NCBI GenBank assembly: GCA_026193155.1
Contig: JAPHSI010000218.1
Span: forward strand, 1-29,012
Source: Sulfurimonadaceae bacterium
Lineage (GTDB): Bacteria > Campylobacterota > Campylobacteria > Campylobacterales > Sulfurimonadaceae
Length of the DNA stretch: 29,012 nt
Direction: 5' to 3'
This document shows positions 1 through 6,841 of this stretch, piece after piece. The notes beneath the pieces are model-generated. The model was not told the origin of the DNA, did not search any database, and worked only from the letters and a program-made list of their open reading frames with translations. Position 1 is the first letter of the stretch, and each line of letters opens with the position of its first letter. Both the position numbers and the translations under genes were made by a program.

Positions 1-568
1 CTATTTCAAAATACTTGTTTGGTACATATGAAAGTATGGTTTTTTTAATAAGATGCATATCTTTTAAAAGAAAAAAAGCAAAAAATGGAACAAGCAAAGA
101 GAATGTCAAAAGATTCATCATATTTGATATATACGAGCCTAACATCCCTCCAGCTCCATCGAGGTTTTTAGAAAAAGAAGCATAAAATTTATTTGTTAAT
201 TCAGGAACATTTATAAATGGTAGTTTATTATCTATGCTGTTGGCAAATATCACCACTTTATCTTGAAGTACAGATATTATTTGAGGAAGTTTTGTACTAA
301 ATGTAGTTATTTGCTCACTTAACATTGGTAGTAATACTATTAAGCCTACTATTACAATACTAAAAAAAGTTAAAAAAATTGTAGAGATTATATTAGTTTG
401 AGAAAAACCTTTTGATTCAAAATATATAACAAGAGGTCTTAATACCATTGCAATAAATAGTGCTATTAACAATGGTACAAATAGAGATTGAACGGTAAAT
501 ACACTACCGATTACTATAATAGCTATAATAGATATATAAAATACTTTTAAACCTAAAAAATTAAACAT
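1..568 (-). CDS. AI-2E family transporter, N-terminal part (cut by window edge)
   Basis: The gene is read on the minus strand from an ATG at 568 and runs off the left edge of the window, giving about 189 residues. The translation begins MFNFLGLKVFYISII. It is strongly hydrophobic, with a paired N-terminal membrane segment (about residues 8-45), another around 60-82, a soluble stretch of about 70 residues, and a further hydrophobic segment near 155-172. This layout is typical of the N-terminal half of AI-2E (PerM/YhhT/TqsA-like) membrane proteins, which are proposed to export small molecules or ions. The start codon overlaps the last 8 bases of the cyclic-nucleotide-binding gene, so the two are probably co-transcribed and translationally coupled. 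The substrate cannot be told from sequence, and the family name should not be read as proof of AI-2 transport. Confidence 0.8.
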   Translation of the reverse strand, partial: MFNFLGLKVFYISIIAIIVIGSVFTVQSLFVPLLIALFIAMVLRPLVIYFESKGFSQTNIISTIFLTFFSIVIVGLIVLLPMLSEQITTFSTKLPQIISVLQDKVVIFANSIDNKLPFINVPELTNKFYASFSKNLDGAGGMLGSYISNMMNLLTFSLLVPFFAFFLLKDMHLIKKTILSYVPNKYFEI

Positions 569-1064
569 GACTTGACTTAAGCTCTTCTATTTGTTTATTT
601 GATGTTTTTAGACGAATTGATAATATTTCCCCTAGACGCATAACTATTTTAAACCCTATTGAAGGCTCTTTTTGTGAAAATAGTATAAAATCAGGTTTTG
701 ATAGAGCTATTATCTCACACTCTTTTGAAGCGACTACTGTAGCTGAACGTGGTGTTTCATCAAAAAGTGCAATCTCCCCAAAAAACATACCATTGGAGAG
801 TTTGGTAAGAACTATAGGTTCACTTTCATAATTTATAACTACTTCTACTTCTCCATCTTTTATGATGTATAAAGCCGCCCCTGGTTCACCCTCATTAAAT
901 AAAACTTCACCTTTTCTGTAGTGACGTTTATGAAGTGCTCGTTCCAGTCTTAGAATTTCACCTGTTTTAAGGTCTTCAAATAGAGAGATAGACTGCAAAA
1001 AATCAACTATAGAGTCTGTTTTACTTTTTGTAAAAAAATTGTCCCAAAGGGTATTTATATCCAT
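561..1064 (-). CDS. Cyclic nucleotide-binding domain protein (Crp/cNMP-BD), no DNA-binding domain
   Basis: A 167-residue protein from ATG 1064; a TTG at 1079 is also in frame. I prefer the ATG because a GAAGG ribosome site lies about 9 bases upstream of it. The centre is one cyclic-nucleotide-binding beta-roll: residues LHKRHYRKGEVLFNEGEPG, then GEIALFDETPRSATVVA, which is the phosphate-binding cassette with the conserved Glu and Arg. After the roll there is only a helical tail, and no helix-turn-helix, so this is not a complete Crp/Fnr regulator. It may sense cAMP or another ligand, or use the fold as a protein-interaction module. It overlaps the downstream AI-2E-type gene by 8 bases, which suggests it regulates or accompanies that membrane protein. 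The ligand is unknown. Confidence 0.85.
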   Translation of the reverse strand: MDINTLWDNFFTKSKTDSIVDFLQSISLFEDLKTGEILRLERALHKRHYRKGEVLFNEGEPGAALYIIKDGEVEVVINYESEPIVLTKLSNGMFFGEIALFDETPRSATVVASKECEIIALSKPDFILFSQKEPSIGFKIVMRLGEILSIRLKTSNKQIEELKSSHV

Positions 1065-1107
1065 GTCTATTACCTTCAAATAGTGCTAGTTATTGTTTCA
1101 TTTGAAT

Positions 1108-1113
1108 AGTATA
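1108..1113 (-). promoter_or_regulatory. Putative -10 box (TATACT) for the cNMP-binding/AI-2E pair
   Basis: Read on the minus strand this is TATACT in a very AT-rich stretch, about 44 bases ahead of the preferred ATG at 1064. No clear -35 box is visible, which is normal for the main sigma factor of Campylobacterota. The assignment rests on sequence only. Confidence 0.4.
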
Positions 1114-1145
1114 TAAAATTTTTTATTAAATTAGCTTTTTTAGTA

Positions 1146-1154
1146 TGCTACAAT
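1146..1154 (+). promoter_or_regulatory. Putative extended -10 promoter of flhB (TGCTACAAT)
   Basis: A TG-n-TACAAT extended -10 lies behind a T-rich upstream tract. It predicts a start near 1161 and a leader of about 25 bases that carries the strong ribosome site TTGGGAGG before the flhB ATG at 1186. It probably drives much of the long plus-strand run that follows. Confidence 0.55.
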
Positions 1155-1185
1155 TTCAAAAATAATTGGGAGGATGGTATAGTTT

Positions 1186-2244
1186 ATGGCTGATGATGCT
1201 GAAAAAACAGAAGAACCCACCTCCAAGAAGATAGAAGATGCCAGAAAAGAAGGGAATGTCCCTAAAAGTCAAGATGCTTCCGGTGTCGGGACTCTTTTTG
1301 TTGCTATTTTAGCTTTTTTATTACTGTTTCCCTTTATGGGAAATCACATTATAAAGCTTTTTCAGTACTACTTTTCTATGCAAGGTACGCCATTAAACTC
1401 CAGAATAATGGTTGATATAGCTGTTGTAACAATTCGAGAGTTTTTAATAATAATTATGCCACTAGCTATCGCTGTTGCTATAGCGGGTATTATAGCTGCA
1501 CTTGCTCAGTTTGGATTTTTATTTACTACAAAAGCGATTGTTCCTGACATAAAAAAGATTGACCCTATTAAAGGTACTAAGAATCTTTTTTCTATGAAAA
1601 AACTCATAGAAGGTATCAAGATAACATTTAAGTCTTTTACCACTTTAGGTGTAGGATTTATATTTTTCCTCTTTTTTATAAAAGAGTTACCTACAGTTGC
1701 ACTTTTTGGTTTGGCAGATCAGATAGACTGGTTAAAAGATAAAGCACTTATCATAGCCCTTGTTATGCTCCTAATAATATTCGTTTTTGCTGTAATAGAT
1801 GTAATAATAGTTAGAAAACAGTACTTTGATGGCTTAAAAATGAGTAAGCAAGAGGTTAAGGATGAGATGAAAAATATGGAAGGGGACCCATTAATCAAGT
1901 CTAAAATTCGCCAAATCCAGATGCAAGCTTCAAGAAAACGAATGATGTCTGAAGTTCCAAATGCTGATGTAGTTGTTACAAATCCTACCCACTTCGCAGT
2001 AGCACTAAAGTATGATGAAAAAAGAAGTCATGCACCTATAGTTGTAGCAAAAGGTAAGGATAATGTGGCGTTACAGATAAAAAAAATAGCACGTGAAGCG
2101 GGTGTACATGTTATGCAAGACCCACCTCTTGCACGTGCACTTTACAAAGAAGTTGAGATAGATAAACCGATACCTGAAGCACTTTTTGCAGCTGTTGCAG
2201 AAGTATTAGCCTTTGTATATAAGGCGAATAAAAAGAAAACCTAG
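1186..2244 (+). CDS. flhB: Flagellar type III export switch protein FlhB
   Basis: FlhB is the membrane-bound substrate-specificity switch of the flagellar export gate. It is cleaved by itself, and together with FliK it changes export from rod/hook to filament proteins. The 352-residue protein begins MADDAEKTEEPTSKKIEDAR, the classic FlhB N-terminus. It has four hydrophobic segments (about residues 33-55, 85-112, 140-165 and 185-210), a charged linker, and the autocleavage motif NPTH at residues 266-269 followed by the compact C-terminal domain. The length is normal. A GGGAGG ribosome site precedes the ATG. It is the first gene of a long plus-strand run whose next genes are not flagellar. A second, free-standing copy of the C-terminal domain (FlhX) lies at 14794-15045. 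Confidence 0.97.
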   Translation: MADDAEKTEEPTSKKIEDARKEGNVPKSQDASGVGTLFVAILAFLLLFPFMGNHIIKLFQYYFSMQGTPLNSRIMVDIAVVTIREFLIIIMPLAIAVAIAGIIAALAQFGFLFTTKAIVPDIKKIDPIKGTKNLFSMKKLIEGIKITFKSFTTLGVGFIFFLFFIKELPTVALFGLADQIDWLKDKALIIALVMLLIIFVFAVIDVIIVRKQYFDGLKMSKQEVKDEMKNMEGDPLIKSKIRQIQMQASRKRMMSEVPNADVVVTNPTHFAVALKYDEKRSHAPIVVAKGKDNVALQIKKIAREAGVHVMQDPPLARALYKEVEIDKPIPEALFAAVAEVLAFVYKANKKKT

Positions 2245-2277
2245 TATAATTGCAAAAAAAATTAAAGAAGAGTTTTT

Positions 2278-2943
2278 TTGTTAAATATAGATGATATTAA
2301 TGAAGCCAAGCATATTGTCATAACTTTGCCAAGTGATACTACACATAGTGTAATTGCATCTGCAAATGCATTATACTCATTTATATTGACGCTTCATAAA
2401 AAAGTATCTTTGTACTCTGGTGCAACTGCTTTTGGAAGTAATTTATATTTTTTACCATGGATGGATAAGCTTAAAAACTCTTATCCATCTTCAGCAGATT
2501 TAGAAATAAAAGTTCAAACAAGTGATGAAATATCTGCTTTTTTTAAGAAAAACAGCATTAAGCTAAATTCTAAAATGGCAACATCTTTGTATGCAGCATT
2601 GATAGCTAAAACAGAAGGCTTTTTAAAAGATACTGATAGTACAGTATTTGCTGAAGCAAAAGAGTTACTCGAAGCCGGTGCAGATATTAATAGCTGTAAT
2701 GAAAATATACTTAAGTACATCTCATTGGCAGCTTTGAGGTTAAAATCTATTTTGTTACAAAAAATGGTATTAAAAGATGAAGCAAAATTGGCTTTATTTA
2801 ACTTAGATGATGAAGATTTGAAAAGTAGCGGAGCTTCAATAAAAGATGTGAATCTTGCAGTAAAAGATGCACTGTCTTTACCAAGTGTTAAAACAGTAGT
2901 AGTAAAGTACGGAAATAAAGAGATAGTAAGAGAAGGAGAATAG
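2278..2943 (+). CDS. Degenerate DHH-phosphoesterase-like protein (predicted inactive)
   Basis: A 221-residue protein starting at TTG 2278, 31 bases after flhB; AAGAAGAG lies upstream as a ribosome site. No catalytic motif is obvious, but the sequence follows the N-terminal DHH domain of NrnA/RecJ-like phosphoesterases. There is a first strand, INEAKHIVITLPSD, at the place where active enzymes have H-x-x-P-D-G-D. This is followed by SANALYSFILTLHKKVSLYS, and later by a segment ATSLYAALIAKTEGF (about residues 101-115) and ELLEAGADI, which match the motif-IV region of the family. The metal-binding Asp and His residues of motif I and the DHH triad are absent. The protein ends near 221 residues, so the DHHA1 substrate-binding domain is reduced or missing. 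The role is unknown; it sits directly before an M23 peptidase gene. The fold assignment is by eye. Confidence 0.6.
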   Translation: MLNIDDINEAKHIVITLPSDTTHSVIASANALYSFILTLHKKVSLYSGATAFGSNLYFLPWMDKLKNSYPSSADLEIKVQTSDEISAFFKKNSIKLNSKMATSLYAALIAKTEGFLKDTDSTVFAEAKELLEAGADINSCNENILKYISLAALRLKSILLQKMVLKDEAKLALFNLDDEDLKSSGASIKDVNLAVKDALSLPSVKTVVVKYGNKEIVREGE

Positions 2944-2945
2944 AT

Positions 2946-4316
2946 TTGAGAAGAAGAAATAACAATGGGTCATCTATAGGTGTACTTATTTTATTTGCAT
3001 TGATTATTGGTGGCGGTGCATATTTGTACAATTCAAAAATGTTTGAAAGAGATATGCCCAATGTTACACTAAATACAAATGGATATTGGAACTTAAAAAA
3101 ACCGTTAGAATTGACGATTGAAGATTCAAGTGGTATAAAATCATATAGAGTTATTTTAAAAACTTCCTCAGGGAAAAAAGTTCTATATTCAGAACAACCA
3201 CTTGCATTAAATAACAGAATAGATATAAATGTAGAACCTCCTCGTAGTGCGTATGCAATGAACGATAAAGCTGTTTCTCTTATAATTCAGGCAAATGATG
3301 CAAGTAAATGGAACTTTTTAAACGGTAATACAATAGTTAAAGAGTTTAATTTAAAAATAGATAAAAGAAGACCTTCATTAATTACTATCGCTCACTCTTA
3401 CAAGATAACAAAAGGTGGTTCTGCCGTTGTTATATTTAAAGCAGAAGATGAAAACTTAAAAGATATGTATATTCAAACAAACTATGATAAAAAGTTTATA
3501 GCACAACCTTTTTATAAAGATGGATACTACATTTCATTATTGGCTTGGCCTGTAACACATGCAGATTTTAAAGCTACTATTGTTGCAAAAGATTATGCAG
3601 GAAATAGTGCTAAAAGTTATATTCCCCTTTATTTAAAACAGAAAAATTATAGAATATCACGTATAAAAATAAGTGATAGATTTTTACATGGAAAAATTGC
3701 CGAACTTGCTGATGAGTTTTTAGAAACACAAGGGATTGATAACCCGTTAGAACAATTTAAAGTTATAAATGAAGATGTACGTGCAAAAAATGAAAAGTTA
3801 ATTCATAAAATAACTTCAAAAGTTTCTAAAGAAAAAGTTACACAATTTAATATAAAAAAGATGTACCCGCTTAAAAGTGCTCAGGTTGTAGCAACTTATG
3901 GTGATCATAGAAAATATCTTTATAAAGGTAATTATATTAGTGAATCATATCATTTAGGATTAGATTTAGCTTCAAATGCAATGGCAGAAATTAAACCGCA
4001 AAATAGTGGAGATATTGTATATTCAGATTTTAATGGATTATATGGTAACATGCCAATAATACACCATGGTTTAGGTCTATATACATTATATGGACACTGT
4101 TCGAGTGTAAAGGTAAACAGTGGTGACTTTATCAACTCAAATGAGGTTATATCTAGAACAGGAAAAAGTGGTTATGCGATGGGTGATCACTTGCATTTTG
4201 GAGTACTTATTCAAGGTATAGAAGTTCGTCCGGCTGAATGGATGGATTCGGCTTGGATAAAATTAAATATTACAGACATTATAAATAATGCTAAAAACAT
4301 CATAGACGGTAAGTAG
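2946..4316 (+). CDS. M23-family (LytM-type) peptidoglycan endopeptidase, membrane-anchored
   Basis: A 456-residue protein from TTG 2946, 2 bases after the previous stop, with GAAGGAG as the ribosome site. A basic N-terminus (MRRRNNN) and one membrane segment (about residues 10-27) point to an inner-membrane anchor with a periplasmic body. Residues of about 50-310 form a beta-rich and helical region, and the C-terminus is a LytM domain. Its zinc ligands are all visible: HxxxD at H336/D340, H384 in YGHC, and HLH at H415/H417. It should cut peptide cross-links in peptidoglycan. In Campylobacterota, M23 peptidases of this build shape the cell (helical or vibrioid form). The position just before lpxC and the tsaB-like/thrB/infB group matches the order in Campylobacter (Cj0131 onward, from memory). 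Confidence 0.93.
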   Translation: MRRRNNNGSSIGVLILFALIIGGGAYLYNSKMFERDMPNVTLNTNGYWNLKKPLELTIEDSSGIKSYRVILKTSSGKKVLYSEQPLALNNRIDINVEPPRSAYAMNDKAVSLIIQANDASKWNFLNGNTIVKEFNLKIDKRRPSLITIAHSYKITKGGSAVVIFKAEDENLKDMYIQTNYDKKFIAQPFYKDGYYISLLAWPVTHADFKATIVAKDYAGNSAKSYIPLYLKQKNYRISRIKISDRFLHGKIAELADEFLETQGIDNPLEQFKVINEDVRAKNEKLIHKITSKVSKEKVTQFNIKKMYPLKSAQVVATYGDHRKYLYKGNYISESYHLGLDLASNAMAEIKPQNSGDIVYSDFNGLYGNMPIIHHGLGLYTLYGHCSSVKVNSGDFINSNEVISRTGKSGYAMGDHLHFGVLIQGIEVRPAEWMDSAWIKLNITDIINNAKNIIDGK

Positions 4317-4325
4317 AGGTATAAA

Positions 4326-5210
4326 ATGTATCAAAGTACAATAGAAAAGAGTGTTGAACTGGTTGGAATCGGTCTTCACAAAGGCTCACCCGTTAAGTTG
4401 AAACTTGAACCTCTTGAAGCTAACAGTGGTATAGTTTTTTATCGTAGTGATGTTGATGTATCAATACCTCTTGTTCCTGAAAATGTTGTTGACACTAAAA
4501 TGGCTACAGTTATTGGAAAAGAGGGAAATGTCATCTCTACAATAGAACATCTTTTATCTGCCGTATATGCTTATGGTATTGATAATCTAAAGGTTATTGT
4601 AGATGCAGACGAAGTACCTGTTATGGATGGGAGTAGTGCAAGTTTTTGTATGCTTTTAGATGAAGCTGGAAGACTTGAACTTGATGAGCCGAAAAAAGTT
4701 ATGCGAATAAAAAAAGACGTAATTGTTCAAGAGGGTGAGAAGTATGTAAAACTTTCACCTTCACCAGATCTCAAATATGATTTTACAATTAAGTTTCCAC
4801 ATCCAATTATTAAACAACAAGATTACTCTTTAAAGTTTACAAAACAGGCTTACAAAGATGAGATTTCACGTGCAAGGACTTTTGGTTTTGTTCAAGAGGT
4901 GCAGTATCTTCGCTCAAAAGGTCTTGCTCTTGGAGGCTCACTTGAAAATGCTGTAGTTCTTGATGATAAAAAAGTGTTAAATCCTGAAGGATTGAGATAT
5001 TCTGATGAATTTGTAAGACATAAGATTCTAGATGCAATTGGCGATATGAGTTTAATAGGTATGAATTTCATAGGAAACTATGAAGCTATGGCCGGCAGTC
5101 ATGATTTAAATCACAAACTTACGGTTGAATTGCTAAAGTCACCTGAGAACTATGAAGTTATTGAACTTGTGGGTGAGAAAACAAAAGAGTTAGAAAAAGC
5201 ATATGCCTAA
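4326..5210 (+). CDS. lpxC: UDP-3-O-acyl-N-acetylglucosamine deacetylase
   Basis: LpxC carries out the first committed step of lipid A synthesis, a zinc-dependent removal of acetate from UDP-3-O-acyl-GlcNAc in the cytoplasm. The 294-residue length is normal. The N-terminus YQSTIEKSVELVGIGLHKG is diagnostic. Zinc ligands are in place: H75 in STIEHLLSAV, and H232 and D236 in RHKILDAIGDM. The substrate-loop motif VMDGSSASF is present, and a GSHDLNHKL segment near the end carries the conserved histidine. A GAGGT ribosome site precedes the ATG. The final 8 bases overlap the next gene, suggesting translational coupling. lpxK, a later step of the same pathway, is also in this window. Confidence 0.97.
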   Translation: MYQSTIEKSVELVGIGLHKGSPVKLKLEPLEANSGIVFYRSDVDVSIPLVPENVVDTKMATVIGKEGNVISTIEHLLSAVYAYGIDNLKVIVDADEVPVMDGSSASFCMLLDEAGRLELDEPKKVMRIKKDVIVQEGEKYVKLSPSPDLKYDFTIKFPHPIIKQQDYSLKFTKQAYKDEISRARTFGFVQEVQYLRSKGLALGGSLENAVVLDDKKVLNPEGLRYSDEFVRHKILDAIGDMSLIGMNFIGNYEAMAGSHDLNHKLTVELLKSPENYEVIELVGEKTKELEKAYA

Positions 5211-5664
5211 AAGTGTAGATGTAGTTTGTGTAACTCTTTCATCTCCCATATTAATCGGGGTTTATGAGAATCAAAATCTTATAGAGACTATATCTACAGA
5301 GGAAAAATCTTCAGAAATCCTGCCAAAAATATTTGAGAATATTTTAAAAAAATATGATGTAAAAAGGTTGTTTTATGCCAAGGGACCTGGAAGTTTTATG
5401 GCAATAAAAATTACATATATTTTTTTAAAATCACTCTCCATTTTAAAAAAAATTCCACTTTTTGCAACAGATGCATTTTATTTTAATAAAAATCAACCGA
5501 TAAAAGCGATTGGAAAGCTATTTTTTGTTAAAATCGCATCTAAAATAGAAACTCAAAAACTAGAAAAAGTACCAAATAGTGAATTTATGCTAAAAGATGT
5601 ACTTGAGTATGATGAGTTTGATGAAAACACAACGCCCTTATATGCCATAGGAGCAGTTGGATAG
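5203..5664 (+). CDS. Short TsaB-like protein (t6A tRNA modification family)
   Basis: A 153-residue protein whose ATG overlaps the end of lpxC by 8 bases. It resembles the first half of TsaB, the partner of TsaD in making the t6A37 modification of ANN-decoding tRNAs. The signature GPGSF (residues 61-65) is present, but the usual continuation T-G-L-R-x-G is altered to MAIKI. The early strand (VVCVTLSSPILIGVYENQ) corresponds to the ASKHA-fold start, although the usual leading D-T is lost. TsaB proteins are typically over 200 residues, so the C-terminal half is shortened. The reduced form next to lpxC and thrB is also what I recall for Campylobacter (Cj0133). It may still be the functional TsaB of this lineage; sequence alone does not settle that. 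Confidence 0.7.
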   Translation: MPKSVDVVCVTLSSPILIGVYENQNLIETISTEEKSSEILPKIFENILKKYDVKRLFYAKGPGSFMAIKITYIFLKSLSILKKIPLFATDAFYFNKNQPIKAIGKLFFVKIASKIETQKLEKVPNSEFMLKDVLEYDEFDENTTPLYAIGAVG

Positions 5665-5672
5665 GAAACAAA

Positions 5673-6554
5673 TTGGAAATTAGCGTACCAGCTACAAGTG
5701 CAAATCTAGGACCGGGTTTTGATTCCCTAGGATTAGCGGTTGATTTAAGAAATAAAGTTGAATTTCATCCATCGAAATTTTTTAGCGTATCTATAAAAGG
5801 TGAGGGTGAAAATAACCCAAGACTAAAGGGAAATAATCTCTTCATTGGTATCTTTAATGAGCACTATACTCGTCTTACAAAGAAAAAACAAAGTTTTAAA
5901 TTTACATTTTATAATCAAATACCAATGTCAAGAGGGCTTGGCAGCTCTTCTGCCGTTATAGTCTCAGCGATTGCATCTGCACATGAAGCGGCAGGAATTA
6001 GAGTTAGCAAAAGACGAATTTTAAATCATGCCCTTGTATATGAAAATCATCCTGATAATATTACTCCTGCGGTAATGGGTGGTTTTAATGCAGCTACAGT
6101 TGAGAAAAATAAGGTGTTTTCACAAAAAAAACATCTGCCTGAGTATATAAAAGCTGTTGTTATTATTCCAAATAAACAGATGAATACATCACGTTCACGT
6201 ACGGTTTTACCAAAATCGTATTCAAAAGATAATGCTGTTTACAATCTATCTCATACTGCACTGAGTGTAGCTTCATTTTTTAATGAAGACTGGGAGATGC
6301 TTCGCCTTGCATCTCATGATAGATTTCATCAAAAGGCTAGAATGAAAATGTTACCTGAACTTTTTGCCGTTCAAAAAGTTGCATATGAAAGTGGAGCCCT
6401 TATGAGTACACTAAGTGGAAGTGGTTCTACTTTTTTCAATATGGTATATGATGAAGACGCAGCCATGATTTCTAATAAATTAAAGCAGAAATTTCCGGAA
6501 TTTAGTGTTAAAACACTAGATTTTGATAATAATGGCTTAATTATAGAACGATAA
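5673..6554 (+). CDS. thrB: Homoserine kinase
   Basis: ThrB phosphorylates homoserine with ATP to give O-phosphohomoserine, the substrate of threonine synthase. The 293-residue protein has the GHMP-kinase layout: N-terminal VPATSANLGPGFDSLGLA, the ATP-binding motif PMSRGLGSSSA at residues 84-94, and the C-terminal glycine-rich motif STLSGSGSTFF. The start is TTG 5673, 8 bases after the tsaB-like stop, with AGGAAA upstream. The length is normal and no key residue is missing. Its place between a tsaB-like gene and ylxR-infB is conserved in Campylobacter and Helicobacter, with no metabolic link to those neighbours. Confidence 0.95.
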   Translation: MEISVPATSANLGPGFDSLGLAVDLRNKVEFHPSKFFSVSIKGEGENNPRLKGNNLFIGIFNEHYTRLTKKKQSFKFTFYNQIPMSRGLGSSSAVIVSAIASAHEAAGIRVSKRRILNHALVYENHPDNITPAVMGGFNAATVEKNKVFSQKKHLPEYIKAVVIIPNKQMNTSRSRTVLPKSYSKDNAVYNLSHTALSVASFFNEDWEMLRLASHDRFHQKARMKMLPELFAVQKVAYESGALMSTLSGSGSTFFNMVYDEDAAMISNKLKQKFPEFSVKTLDFDNNGLIIER

Positions 6555-6579
6555 GCTATTAAAAAAAGTAAGATTTAGA

Positions 6580-6585
6580 TATAAT
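6580..6585 (+). promoter_or_regulatory. Possible internal -10 box (TATAAT) overlapping the ylxR start codon
   Basis: The sequence TTTAGATATAATGG contains a perfect TATAAT whose last two bases are the first two of the ylxR ATG at 6584. If it is active, the transcript would start near 6592, inside ylxR, and would deliver infB-rbfA-rimP but not the annotated ylxR start. It may also be a chance match in AT-rich DNA. Confidence 0.3.
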
Positions 6586-6841
6586 GGCGAAAAAATTTTA
6601 CCAAGCAAGTAGAATGTGTATATCTTGTAGAGATAGGGATTTTCAACAAAATATGCTCAGATTACGATGTATAGATGGAAATATAGAAATTTTTAAAGGG
6701 CTTGGTAGAACGTTTTATTTGTGCAATAGCTGTCTTAAAGATGAAAAGAAATTATTGCGTTCGCTAATGCGTCAATGTAAAAGTGGCGATAAAGAAAAAT
6801 TAATGAATAAACTAAAGGAGATCATCACTGATGATAGATAA
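6584..6841 (+). CDS. ylxR: YlxR-family (DUF448) RNA-binding-like protein
   Basis: An 85-residue basic protein. It carries the family signature near the N-terminus, RMCISCRDRDFQQNMLRLR (the usual form is R-x-C-x-x-C-R with a following L-R), then GLGRTFYLCNSC, which corresponds to the G-R-G-A-Y-x-C motif. YlxR proteins are small, often encoded just ahead of infB, and thought to bind RNA or act as nucleoid-associated regulators. The four cysteines (C12, C15, C47, C50) could bind a metal. The last 11 bases overlap the start of infB, which is typical of translational coupling. The ribosome site is weak. Confidence 0.88.
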   Translation: MAKKFYQASRMCISCRDRDFQQNMLRLRCIDGNIEIFKGLGRTFYLCNSCLKDEKKLLRSLMRQCKSGDKEKLMNKLKEIITDDR

